Shown one piece after another: positions 1-17,300 of a stretch of DNA of 64,000 nt. Position 1 is the first letter of the stretch, and each line of letters opens with the position of its first letter. The notes beneath the pieces were generated by a model. It made no database searches, had not been told where the DNA came from, and saw only the letters and a program-made list of their open reading frames with translations. This stretch comes from Pyrocephalus nanus (Eukaryota > Chordata > Aves > Passeriformes > Tyrannidae): NCBI GenBank assembly GCA_038380795.1, contig CM076280.1, forward strand, positions 8,667,501 to 8,731,500, in the 5' to 3' direction. Made by a program: the position numbers and the translations under genes.

Positions 1-39
1 AAGTAGAATTGTTTCTAGTCCCTTTGCTCCTCGTTCCAG

Positions 40-216
40 GTGAGGTAGTGCTGTTTTCTGGGCGGATGATGTGGCGGACAGGCTGCAGGAAGCTCCCTTT
101 GTCCCTGATAAATTCCAGAACGAACACACTGATTGTGAAACAGCGAGTTGTGCTGCCAGGAAACGGGGTCATTCTTCAGTACAGCAGCAGAACTGCAACT
201 AAAAAATATTACCAAG
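40..216 (+). CDS. ADAMTS13: ADAMTS13 exon, end of CUB1
   Basis: The acceptor is TTCCAG just before 40 and the donor GTACCT at 217. The exon enters with two bases of a split codon and leaves in phase 1. It encodes EVVLFSGRMMWRTGC through SSRTATKKYYQ. Confidence 0.93.
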
Positions 217-1178
217 GTACCTCACTGAAAGCTTTGTTATTGTTTTAGATTAAGGCACCCATGACAAGGTGTTTCAGAGTTCCACGGATGGTTGCCTATG
301 GAAATCTATAGAAACCTTGCTTCATTATTAGCAGCTAAATAAGCTGCTCTTGGGGAGTGTTAGAATTAGTATTAATTGTGCTCTATTCCCTTATTTTAAG
401 GGCAAGCCCTCCACAGGTGTTTGCTGATGCTTGGAGGTTCCCAGATGAAAATCCTTAGAGAAACTGCTCTGTCTCTGTTTAATTTAAATGTTTTCTTTCT
501 TGGAGATGCTGGATACGTATCTAAATCACATTCTCTTCTGCTCCCTTTGCCCCTGTCAGACTGTGACAAGCAGCTGTTTGGTCCCCAAGGTGAAATAGTG
601 AATCCTGTGCAGTTGCCTGACCAAAGGCAAGAACACGTGTGCCGGACCTTCATCGACGTGGCTCCCCAGCACCGCATAGCCATCCGTGCCCTGTACACTG
701 ACCTGGGCACTGGGGGCAACCACACACACTTCAACTACATCCTGGTGAGTCAGGAACCCACATGGGACGATTTGGATGGGAACAGACCCATCTCCTCCTT
801 TGGGATTTCTGTCCAGTTCAATCACAAATCAGTGTCAGACTCTGATCTCTGTTATGTAAACACCTATGTGAGTGAGAACTACAGAGATCTACTGTATTTC
901 TTCTAACCTTTGTAGGGCAGCTTTTCCCTGAGTGACCAATTTGCAAGTCTCCAGTATATTTTTTAGGCGCTTCCTTTGCAGGCTGCTGAGATAAAATGGT
1001 TTGGTCTTTCTCCGTGCAGGTCCGTGATGTGAGCACCATGAAGACGATGGTGTTCCATGGGAAACAGCAATTCCTCTGGCAGTCAACAGGCAGCCAAGCT
1101 GAAATTGAATTCCATGAAAACGTTAAGGATCACCAAATCAATTTCTGGGCTGAATATCACGCTATTGAGCACAAATAA
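40..1178 (+). CDS. ADAMTS13: ADAMTS13, C-terminal part (end of CUB1 and all of CUB2); 5' part lies outside the window
   Basis: ADAMTS13 is the secreted plasma metalloprotease that cleaves von Willebrand factor; its C-terminal CUB domains take part in autoinhibition and substrate recognition. Three coding exons are visible: 40-216, 560-744 and 1020-1178 (TAA at 1176-1178), giving about 172 residues. The first carries the end of CUB1 (GRMMWRTGCRKL, then TNTLIVKQR). The second opens CUB2 (CDKQLFGPQGEIV, then FIDVAPQHRIAIRAL) and has one N-glycosylation sequon, NHT. The third ends CUB2 (FHGKQQFLWQS, SQAEIEF) and stops at EHK. All acceptors are AG and all donors GT, and the phases join in frame (G216 with AC560-561 makes Asp). 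The tail after CUB2 is shorter than in human, as I recall it. The protease, disintegrin, TSP1, Cys-rich and spacer exons must lie to the left. Identification is by motif match to the human protein from memory. Confidence 0.95.
560..744 (+). CDS. ADAMTS13: ADAMTS13 exon, first half of CUB2
   Basis: The acceptor is CTGTCAG ending at 559 and the donor GTGAGT at 745. The exon enters in phase 1 and leaves in phase 0. It encodes DCDKQLFGPQGEIV through NHTHFNYIL. Confidence 0.95.
1020..1178 (+). CDS. ADAMTS13: ADAMTS13 last coding exon, second half of CUB2
   Basis: The acceptor is CCGTGCAG ending at 1019. The exon encodes VRDVSTMKTMVFHGKQQ through FWAEYHAIEHK and ends in TAA. Confidence 0.95.
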   Translation, partial: VRDVSTMKTMVFHGKQQFLWQSTGSQAEIEFHENVKDHQINFWAEYHAIEHK

Positions 1179-1179
1179 A
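1174..1179 (+). terminator. Candidate ADAMTS13 poly(A) signal overlapping the stop codon
   Basis: The hexamer AATAAA overlaps the TAA stop (1176-1178). If used, the 3'UTR would be only some tens of bases. Further AATAAA hexamers at 1639-1644 and 2043-2048 are alternatives that would give 3'UTRs of about 0.5 and 0.9 kb. Confidence 0.5.
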
Positions 1180-2809
1180 AAGGGCCAGGGCCACTGCACT
1201 GAGAAAGGCTGTGGACCAGTTAATCACTGCTGCCTGTTCAGTGCTTAAGGGCACACAAGTCATTTTATCTTCTTGCAACTGCTTCCCCACCTGTTGAGTA
1301 AGAACAGTATCTCCTGACTCCTTTGGGACCTCAGTTAATATTGATAAAGGTTATGCAAAAGACATGTAACCACCAAATATTTAGCAAATATTCCTCATAT
1401 GGATTTTCTGTCTGTTTTGGTTGGATTTCATGCAGGTGGTGACTTGTCCCTCAAAGCTTGAATGTTTTCAGGAGCTGGCTGAACTTGAGGCACTGCTGAC
1501 CTGGGCAAGCCCTGGTGACAGCTGGCTTTATGTGGGAGGACTAAATGACATCCTGAGGTCCCTCCCCAGCCACCCATTCTGTGCTTCAACTATTATAACA
1601 GTGATCCCACCACTTCTTTACTTCTTTTCTGGGAGAAAAATAAAAGAATTAAGTCTCTTAATGCCAGGTTTGATGCCAAGACTCACTTATTCAAATAAGA
1701 GTAGTAGCTGTGCTGTTAATCTGTATCTTCATTTCGCAGGACCAGTGGTTGAGACTGCATGGGCAAGTTGTAGCAGGGATTAGAGCAGTGGCAAATATTA
1801 GCTCGAGTTTCATTTAAATGTATTTTTTAGGTGTTTGGGTTTTTTGTGTGTTTTTTTTTTGTTTGGGTTTTTTTTTTTTTTTTTTTTTTTTTTGTTTGGT
1901 TTTTTTTTTTTAGTATCTTGAACATTAGACTGTGCTTTGGTCCAAATCTGTCATCTTCCAATCACAATATACTGCTTTAGGGGTGTTTTCTGCACCTGGA
2001 GCCTGGCTGGACACATCTGCACTTGCTCTTAATGCTGGATGCAATAAATGGTTCTGCCTGGGCAGTTTTAACCCTGCTTCTGCTTTCTCTCAGTTGGATT
2101 CTCTGACATCCTTTCACAACCACAAATATTCGTCTTAATTAATAGTTGTTTTTTTTGCCGGTTAAACCTGGATTGGTTTTGCTTGCCAGCCTCCAGATTT
2201 ACGTTCCATTCCTGGAAGAGCTAGAAAGTAGATTCCTGAAGCGAGATCCTCGAGGAGCGGGATATATCAGCTATCCCACTGCAGTGCGTGGGTGATGCAG
2301 GCACTGGGCCTTCATTTCCTGTCTGACAGGAGATGGTAATGAAAGGACATCCTTTCCTTAATCCTTTTCTTTTTTTTTTGTAACCTTCTAGCAGATGGGA
2401 TCTGTCTTCCTACTCTGCTCTGGATCCCAAGTCTCACTGGTATTTATTGTTCCAGATCAACTGTGCAGTTGGGCTCTGGTTACTGACCATGTCCTCCATG
2501 TTCATCTGCAAAAAACACAGCTGTTGCCTCTATAATTTAAGAGAATTCGAGGTGTTTCTCTGTACCATTTGTTTGGATTACCAACAGGTTGCCAACTGGG
2601 ACATCTCTGACTCGCCAAGCCCTACTTCTGCTCCCGTTTTTCTAGGATGGGGGGGGGAAATGATTCCATTCCAATAAGGGGAGGTGTCCCTCTTATCTCC
2701 AGGGGGGGAATTTTGTAACAGCGTTAAATTCACCTACTGCGAGGATTCACGTGTCCCTTTCCGGGTGAGCAAACACTGCCTGCAGGGATAACAACACCCA
2801 GTTGTTTGC
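1180..2809. other. ADAMTS13 3' flank between ADAMTS13 and CACFD1
   Basis: I see no coding exon here. The stretch holds two more AATAAA hexamers, a long T-rich tract and ordinary unique sequence leading into the GC-rich CACFD1 promoter. Confidence 0.6.
1821..1912. repeat. T-rich low-complexity tract
   Basis: Long T runs are interrupted by GTTTGG and GTGTGT. No retroelement body is attached that I recognise, so I call it simple sequence. Confidence 0.85.
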
Positions 2810-3294
2810 CAGGGTTACCCAGAGCTCCCGTGCCCCCAGACCCCGGCGCGGGGGTGCAGAGGCTGTGCCTCTGCTTATGAATATGTACAGAGCGGGCTCT
2901 GCCCACCAGCCTTTTAATGAGAGTGACATCAAAGCCCAAAGCCCTGCCTGCTGCCGGGGGGGTGGGGGGGACCCAGAATGCAACACACGCAGGGAGACGT
3001 GGAGGCAGCTCCGCTGGCATCGCTGCTGCTGCTGCTGCAGGCACAGACCCTCCATTGTCAGCCCTGGGGGGGCCCGGCCCTGCATGGGGGCACGGGGACA
3101 GGCCCAGCAGCACCGGGGCCGGGTGTAGGGGCTGTCCCCTGCAGGGGGGGGACACAAAGGGGGTGTCACCTGGAGGAGGAAGGGGACACAAAGGGGGTGT
3201 CACCTGGAGGAGGAAGGGGGGCATCCCGCGCTGCTGGGGCTCAGGTGGGGAGCGGGGGGATTGCCCCCCGTGAGCCCCCCGGAGCAGGGGGGAG
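2810..3294 (+). promoter_or_regulatory. GC-rich promoter and 5'UTR region of CACFD1
   Basis: Base composition changes sharply from AT-rich to G-rich just upstream of the CACFD1 start codon. There are many GGGG runs and scattered CpG, and I see no TATA box at a fitting distance. The pattern suits a TATA-less housekeeping promoter. The transcription start cannot be fixed from the sequence. Confidence 0.6.
3149..3217. repeat. Two-copy 34-bp tandem repeat in the CACFD1 5' region
   Basis: The unit beginning GACACAAAGG at 3151 recurs at 3185 with near-perfect identity, including GTGTCACCTGGAGGAGGAAG. It lies about 80-145 bases upstream of the CACFD1 ATG. Confidence 0.9.
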
Positions 3295-9495
<6,201 letters not shown>

Positions 9496-12362
9496 GGCAC
9501 ACGGGGTAACCTCTCCTGAATGCTGAGATGGTGAAGATACGGAAATCCACTCTGCCCTTCCCTGTGCCTGCTCCCCTCTCTGCTGCACCACGATTTCCCT
9601 GGACGCTGCAGCAACTGGAAATCTCAGGGGCTGGGGCAGGCTGTGCCCTCTTCTCACACCAGCAGCCAGACCTCAGTGTGTTGGTCCCCCTCTCCTCCTC
9701 AACCCTCAACCAAATATCTCACAGTCCCTTTATTTTTTTAATATTTTTTTTTCTTTTTGCTGCAGAGGTGCTGGCTCTCTGAGTGCTGCTTTCCTGAACA
9801 GGCAGCCTTTTTTTTTGGGAGTGCCCCTTTGGGAACTGCTCTCTGGATGGGTGAGGAGAGGCAGAGGTGACCTGCCAGCTCCTTGCCTGTGCTGGTCTTG
9901 TGGGAAAGGACTTCCAGAAAAAAAAAACCAACATAAAGACAATAACCATCTCTGCAGAGGAGCTGCCAGAGGTGCTGGGGCAGATCCTGGGACCTACAAA
10001 GCACAGTCCCTGCTTCCTCTGGACACAGCTGCAGGCAGTTACTGTGATTTACTTGAATTATAAGGATTAATTTCTTTGTCTTAATAAGGGCACTTTTCTT
10101 AAGCTTCACTCTTTTACTGGGGCAGAAGGGAAACAATGTTTGCTGTACCTCAGCTGGAAAATGGTACTGTTGCTTGAGCCAACTGGGATTTTTTGCTGGT
10201 GTGAGCATCCTTCTCTTGTGAGCCTGGAACCCATCCCTCTGTGGAAGGGACCTGCTCTTTGCTTGGCTGGTACAGCCTTTTGTCTTCGGGCTCGTGTTGT
10301 TTTGGCATCAGTCCTGAGCTGGGTTTGCATGGGAGGGTTGAATATCCTTCCTGTGCAAACAGAGAAGAGGCTGCACCATTTTGTTGTGGACAGCTGGGGT
10401 GTCTTGCTTCATTATTCCAGTTTCTGTCAACAGTTTTCATGTTGTATTTTCTGTTTGCTTTGTACCAGGCAACACAGAACAGTTCCACACCCCCCTCTTC
10501 TCTTCACGTTTTTTTCTGGGGGGTTTTAATTTATTTGATTTTTACATGGTTGCTTTTTGTTTTGATTAGGAAAAAGGGGAATAATTTATTTCTAGTTATT
10601 TAAGTATTTTGATGGGACTCTTTTTCTCTGGATATAGGAGAAAGGAGTGCTCTGTTTCCTGTCCTTCAAAGGGCTGCCTCTTTCACCAGGGGTCTCTTTC
10701 AGCAGGGACAGCCCTGGCTGCTGTAACAGGAATGCTGCAAAATCCAATTTCAGCCTTCAGAGCATTACTCAGACTTTTGAAAAGTGTGTTATCCTTTGAC
10801 CCCTTTGTCCTGTTCTGGGTCACTGGCTTGACAAAGTGTGTTTTCCCCCTCTTCTGGGAGAGGGGAGGAAGGAAAACTGGGCTGTAACTGCTGGGTTGGA
10901 GCTGCCACAACCCTTTGTGTCCCCAGCTGCTCTGGGGAGCAGAGAGGTTGTGCTGTGGCCTGAGAAGGGCTGGGGGCTGAGTGCTGTTTGGGGTTTGGGG
11001 AGTTCTGTAGTGTTTAGTAGAGGAATGTTGCAGACTGGTGCACGTAGCCACGAGCATGTCTTTGGTAGTGACCGCTTTGCTCTGTGAGTAGTTCCACAGC
11101 AGCTTTAGTGGCAGGAGGTGAAAGGCAAAGGAGAGGCTTTGGGGTGACACTTGCAGGCTGCTCTGAGGGGCCACAGAACCGGTGGGACCCTTGTGCCTTC
11201 ACCTGACTGTCCTGATGCCAGGGAGCAGCAGTGGTCCCTGGGGCTGGGGCAGGCAGGTGCTGCTCCAGCTCACCTGGAGGGCTCCTTGGCACAGACAGGC
11301 CCTCTCTGCTCCCTTGGCACCGAGGCAGAAGTCCCTTGGATGCCAACGGTGCTGTCTCGGTGTGTTTTGTGGCAGAGGGGCCTGACCCTGGGGCTGAGGC
11401 AAGTGAACAATCTGCATCAATCTGCCACTGTGAGTGGGATGCAAAGCTCAGCTCTGAGCTGAAAATGGGCCTCAGGGACTCTTCTGAAAGAGCCAAGCTG
11501 GAGCCTTCAGCCACAGTGCTTGAAGTGTCTCTGTGCCTGCCACAACGGGGCGAGTCACAGGTCTGTGCTCCAAGAGTGCTGACTCCTACAGGTGCCTGTC
11601 TGGAGTGGGAACTCTTGGGAATTTTGGCTGTCTGATGCAGCTGAAACCAAGCCACATGCTGCCATCATTGCAGACAGGCTTGGTGACAGCACCCATGGCT
11701 TTTAAGAGTTGTAGCAAGAGTTAGTGGATGGTCTCACCTCTGTGTGGGCAAGAAACTGTTTTGTGGAGATAGAAAGGACCTTTAGAGTAGTAGCATCACA
11801 GTAGTTAACGTGCCCATTCACAGTGCATGGTGGTTATTAGTTGTGTTTAGAGGCACCCTCGGGGTGCCTGGAGTTGTGTAAGGACAAATGAAGTTCAAAC
11901 CCTGCTCTGGAGGTTTTACAGGCTCGACCTAATCCCTGCTGATGGCAGCCAGGCTGGATGGCTGATCCACGGGCTGTCTGTGGAAGAGGTTCTGCTTGCC
12001 AGGTCCAGAAAAGGCTTCCTGGGAGACAGTGGGATAGAAAGTTTGTTGTGTGAGAGCTCAGGAGTGGGTGATGCATTGGCTACAGTGAGCTGTTGGCACC
12101 TGGGCACTGGCAGCACACGTGCCCCTGGCAGTGGGCTGTTAGACCAGTCACCACATCAGCATTTATACAGAGTGCAACCATTCCATGTCCTGTTCAGCCA
12201 TGGAGCTGGCAGCACTCGTGCCTGTCAGCTCCACTGTCCCCTGGGGCTGCCCACTGGGCGTGAAGAGCAGAGCAGAGCTCGCTCTCTGCTGCAGACCCAG
12301 ACCTTGCTGCTCTGGGCAGGAGCTGGTTTTGTAACACCAATTGATTCTCTGTGTGTGCAGTG

Positions 12363-12368
12363 AATAAA
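12363..12368 (+). terminator. Candidate internal CACFD1 poly(A) signal
   Basis: AATAAA lies within the presumed 3'UTR and could give a transcript about 1.2 kb shorter than the distal site. Confidence 0.35.
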
Positions 12369-13599
12369 AAGACCATTCTACCTCTGGAAAGAGCCACTGT
12401 GATTTCTCAGACTCTAAAATGTTGTAGCAAAAACCCTCAGACTTTCTATACTGAAGAAGGGAGGTCACTCAGAAAATACTTCTCCAGTGAGGTTCTCGCA
12501 GGACCTGAAGAGTCCAACCTCATTTCATATTTGAGCATTTTCTCCTTAGGCTGAGCCCTGGGAAGCTCAATTCATCTTTGTCATTTTTTCCTCAGGAAAA
12601 AAACATCCACTGACTTCAGGGAAAGGTTTCACTGAAGATATCAAGACCTGGTCCATGGCCATGTGAGAAAGAGAACTTTCTAGCACAGGGCTGCCAGAGA
12701 TCCTGATCTTCAGAAGGTCAGTGGAAAGCAGAGGCTCTTGAGAGCTCTGGTAGTCAGGCCATGCTTAGAAACAGTCATATTCAGCCAGGGCTGAACATCT
12801 TTCTGGAAAAGGGTCTCAGCAGCAAAGGGTGGGTTTAATACTGAATGCTCTCTCTGTTTTTTATTTTGGCCCATCTCTCTTCCTCTGTCCCAGGCTGATT
12901 TAAATTAATGCTGTGATGAAGCACATCTTCTCTTAGGTGATTTCTCTCTGCTGCTGCTGCAGGGGATCTAAATGGCAGCTGGATGGGTCACATATGCTGT
13001 TTTACCCCCTGCTTCCTTGTGACAGCAGGTTTAGTGTTCCAAGAATGGGAGGGTAGAACCATCTCCACCAGCCCTCAGGGTGCCAAGGGCGTTTCAGGAG
13101 GTTGGACAAGTGCCTGGGCACATCATCTCCCAGCTCAGCCTTTGTTGTTCTGCCCTTTTGGGAGGAGTTAGGTTGGATGTGAGACTCAGCAGGGCCATTA
13201 GTTCCTCACTGTCATAACCTCCTCCTGCAGCTGTGTTTTACCTAGGGTTAGGCTCTGAAAGAGAACTGAAAAAAGACCTTAATCTTGCAGGGCACACAGG
13301 AAAGGGGTCAGAGCAATTTGCTCCTAACTATGGAGCTGAAATCTCAAAGTGATGGAGGCTCCACACAACCATGGTGGAGGCACATCCACCTTTCTCTTTG
13401 TGGATGAGTAAAACCCTGTGGTGGGAAGGACCCACCCCCGTACCAAGTGTTGTCAATACTCACTGTGTCTTTCCTACAGTGTATCACTTGCACTACAGCT
13501 GAATGTTTGTCTGTTCCCGTTCTTTTGTCCTGGGTTTTCTTTGTGAACTGTATTTGGTCCTGATCATTAGGCTTCTAGTGTAATGTGTGTTTTTAGAGC

Positions 13600-13605
13600 A
13601 ATAAA
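13600..13605 (+). terminator. Candidate distal CACFD1 poly(A) signal
   Basis: AATAAA sits in an AT-rich context, followed by T-rich and then GC-rich DNA. It is the last plus-strand signal before the convergent SLC2A6 gene. Confidence 0.6.
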
Positions 13606-13792
13606 ACGTGGCAGCTTTTTATACAAAATACCTGGCTCTGCCTCTTTCACGGTCCTTGAGTTCACAAGACTCAAGGAAGGTGCAGTCTGCTGTGCTCCCC
13701 TTGCCACAGTCCTGCTCTGCCCCTCCTATCCCACCCACCAGCTCCCTACTCCCTAAATCAAGAGGACATCTTACAGTTGGAGGCTAAACTGT

Positions 13793-13798
13793 TTTATT
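13793..13798 (-). terminator. Candidate SLC2A6 poly(A) signal
   Basis: TTTATT on the plus strand reads AATAAA on the minus strand, about 415 bases past the SLC2A6 stop codon. It lies less than 200 bases from the CACFD1 signal that faces it. Confidence 0.65.
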
Positions 13799-14213
13799 CT
13801 TGCAACTGCATGATGAGCTTTTGCCAGAACGGCTCCAGCTGCTAACTCTGCTCCAGCCAAATCCTCAGGGCTGCTTTGGTGGCTGCTGAGCACAGGATGT
13901 CCGAGTTCTCCTGCCCGCAGCCTCGCCCTTATTTTCCAGGACACCTTTATATCCAGCCTGGCACCGTTCCCCTGGCCCCATCCGTGGGTTGACACGTTGC
14001 CCAGAGGGCAACAGGTAGTGTTGAGTGACGGGAAGAGAAGGTAAAGTTCCAGTTGGCACCTTCCGCACCCGAAGCGAGATGATCGACCGCCCGTTCCTCT
14101 CCTGGCACCGTCACGGGCAGCTCCAGCCTCCACCTCCAGCAGCACCACGTTTGCTTTGCCCTCGAGCCTGTGGATGGGCGGCCTGGCACGGGGCTGGTGC
14201 TGGCTGGCAGCTC

Positions 14214-14372
14214 CTACCTCCTCATGAACGACCTCCGGCCAGTCCTGAAGAAGGCCTCGATCTGCTCCAGGGACCTGCCCTTGGTTTCGGGGACGCAGCA
14301 GCCCGTGAATAAGATGTTCCCGGCGCTGATGACAGCGAAGAACAGGAAGGGCACCTCGAGGCCAAAGGCATT
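14214..14372 (-). CDS. SLC2A6: SLC2A6 coding exon 10 and stop
   Basis: The acceptor is CTTCCAG. The exon encodes helix 12 and the C-terminal signature [20 protein letters not shown], ending SFMRR and TAG at 14216-14214. Confidence 0.96.
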   Translation of the reverse strand, partial: NAFGLEVPFLFFAVISAGNILFTGCCVPETKGRSLEQIEAFFRTGRRSFMRR

Positions 14373-17300
14373 CTGGAAGGAGGGACAGAAGGCAGATGTG
14401 AGCTGGAGCAGACAGGGGCTGGGGTGGGGCTGCTGGACAACCCCCCTGGGCAGTACCCACCACGACTGGCAGGAAGAACTGGGTCAGGGTGAAGGCTGTC
14501 AGCCAGCTCACGATGACACAGAGGCCCGAGGCCACCCCTCGGGCTTTCAGAGGGAGGATCTCTGACATCAGCAGCCAGGTGATGGGGCCCCAGCCCAAGG
14601 CATAACCTGCAGGGGAGGAGGGTAAGGTGAGGCTGCTGAGGCTTCAAAGCTCACCGAGGAGTGCAGAAGAGCCCTGTGAAATTCTGCCCTGCAACCCCAG
14701 CAATCATCATCTCCCTCACTCCTGCTGCCAGTCCTCAAAGCAACTTCAGTTGCCATCTTTCTTCTCTTCAGGGTCATCTGCCTGCCTTCCAACTCCAAAC
14801 CCAACCTCCTTGAGCCTCAGATGAAAAACATCCCCCAACTGGTCCTCAGCCCTGTGCTGGGGGTCCTGGGCCCTCTGCACTTACCCATTATGAAGAACAT
14901 GGTTGCCAGGAGGGGGATGAGGGTGATGTAGTTGGTTGGCTCAGCAGGAAGGCTGGCAGAGCCCACCAGGGTCTGGTTGGCAATGGTGCTGTTGTGAGAA
15001 ACTGGCATGAAGTGGATATAGATCCCCATGGTCAGGTTGGAGGCCAGCATGACACCAGCTGTGGAGAGATCCAACAGCAAAGTGGGAACAATCGGTGAGT
15101 GATCCCCTCTGTGTCAAGGACTGGGCTCCTGAAAAAACCTCTGCTGAGGAGCTGAGCCACCACTGAGGGAAAGAGACCTCCCCACCTCCCCTTCTGAGTC
15201 CTATAGGGCTGAATTTTTGCCTTCTCTATCTTTGCAGAGCTCCTGGAAATTCTTAAATAAGAGCTTCCTTTGCACAACAGCGGGAGGGAGACACACCTGA
15301 TACGAAGAGAAGAATCTTCCTCCCGGCTTTATCCATCGACACAGCAGCGATCGCCACCGAGAACAGACGTACCAAGCCAACAAGAGCTGCATCATACTCT
15401 GGTTTCTGCAGAAAAAAACCAACAGGGTAAGCTGAGCTGGGACAGCCAGGGAAGGGGAAAATTGCTACAGGTGCTGCCTTGACCTGGCTGATGACTCAGC
15501 CAAAGCTGTTCTCATTGTAAGAAACTGGGGAAGATATTTCTGAAGCTCAGAGGAGGAGAGCAGGGAGACAGTAAGGCCAGTCCTGCTCTCCATCCTCATG
15601 CAACCTCTTGCAGGGCAGTGCTTGGCAATTGCTGCCAAGCAGTGCTTTAAAAAAACACTTCCCAGTTGGGATCTTGTGTCTGTAAGGGACTTGGAGCATT
15701 GGGCAACCCTCACTGCAGCCAAGGCAGCCCAAGCAGGGGCTGAACCCCAGGGCTCACCAGGATCACGGATGTTCTCTTGAATATTGACTGCAGGTACACG
15801 AGGATGCAGGTGACACCTGAGAGCTGCTGCAGGAACCTCATTACCCCTGCAATCAGGATGGGCTTGTAAAGGAAGGGGTCCTTGATCTCAGCACAGGAGA
15901 CACGACGGCTCTGGAGGGGACAAAGCCAGAAACCCAAAGTGTTAGCACTTCTGGGGCACCCAGAGGACGGCTTAGGAGTTGCCCAAAGGATGGATTTTGC
16001 AGTTCTCATGTTACATTTCCCTGTGCTGGCGTCGAGCCTCCTCACCTGCTTCCTCACGCTGTCCTTGATCTGCTCATATTCCCGGGCATAGTCTGTGTCT
16101 TTGCCCCGCAGCCAGCACAGGGATCCCAGGGCCTCCTCCTCCTTCCCCTGGGACAGCAGGAACCGGGGAGAGTTGGGCATGAAGCAGAGCAGGATGATCA
16201 TGGCAAGCACTGGCACCTCCCCGGCGACGGCCAGCCAGCGCCAGTCCAGGACCAGCCCTGCCAGAGCAGAACAGTTAGGGAGGAAAGCACACAAGGGTGG
16301 GTGTCCTGGCCCTGCCTCCACCTGGGCACCCCAATAATTTAATAAATCCAGCAGGAAAACTAACAATAGTAATAATTAAAAAAAAAAAAATTAATTCATA
16401 TATTTTCTCCTAGAAAAGTAGCATTTCCAGCTGTACAATATGGGGAAATTTAGCATCCCTGTGGTGGTGGGTGTGAGGGGAGGAATCCATCAACCAGCTG
16501 AGAAAGTTGCTTATTTTCAACTCCCCTTCCCTGCAGTCCCACTGAGGGTGTCCTGCCCCCAGAACACCGAGATACTTGCCCAGGGCATACAGGACGAGGG
16601 AGCCCAGCACTGCCATGATCTGAGGGCAGGCACCCAGCATGCCTCTGACCCCGGGGTGAGAGATCTCCGAGATGTAAACCTGCAGAGGGGACAACACACG
16701 CTTTACAGAGCATCAACATCCAACTTGTCACCCCCCAAGCCTGCCCTCTGTCACCTTGCCATCGTCCCCTGTGGCCAAGGGAAACTCAAATAGCTGGGAA
16801 ATTGCCCTCGTGGGGCGAAGAGCCGAGTGGTCCAGCGGCACGAGCTGTCCTGGCTGGGGGTGAGGACAATCTGGCCCGCATCGCCACTTCCCTCCCTCCC
16901 CCCAGGAGGCACGGGAGAAGTGCCTGGACTCTGTTACTGGAAAGAGGTGCCCTGGTGTTACTCAATCCTTGCCTTCCCCTCTGCGCGAAACGCGAGGGCG
17001 GTGCTTGGGAGGAAATAATCCCGGAGGGTTTAGGACCTGCTTTTGCTTTTCTGCAGGCAAGAAAGTCCGGCTCAGGCTGGCCACGCCGGGGCTGCTAACC
17101 CGGGGCACCGTCCCCATCCCCGTTCTCCCAGCCACAGCCCTGCAGCTCTGCTGATGCCTCAGCTACAGCACCGCGGCATCTCTCGCCCTGCGATCCCCTG
17201 GCAAGCTCCCTCCCGGGGCACTTTACCGGGATGGAGGCGGAGGTCACTCCGCCGGCGTAGCCCGTCAGCAGCCGGCCCAGCAGCAGCATCCAGACGCCCT

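Larger units (their letters stand above)
9496..13625 (+). other. Probable CACFD1 3'UTR
   Basis: No further coding exon is recognisable between the CACFD1 stop and the AATAAA at 13600. The stretch has T-rich runs (around 9727-9760 and 10500-10600), no recognised CR1 copy and one internal AATAAA at 12363. I infer a long 3'UTR of about 4.1 kb, or about 2.9 kb if the internal signal is used. Transcript evidence is needed to fix the end. Confidence 0.55.

Noticed and set aside
11755..11800. Possible degenerate CR1 end (AGAAAGGACCTTTAGAG) in the CACFD1 3'UTR
   Set aside because: The match is only about 17 bases and lacks the flanking CR1 words.
13771..14598. Minus-strand open frame of 275 codons
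   Set aside because: It starts inside SLC2A6 exon 9 and runs through intron 9 and the last exon in the wrong frame. It is a shadow of SLC2A6.
16815..16860. tRNA-like words (GAGTGGTCCAGCGG) in SLC2A6 intron 3
   Set aside because: No acceptor stem, anticodon arm or T-arm pairing could be assembled around it.
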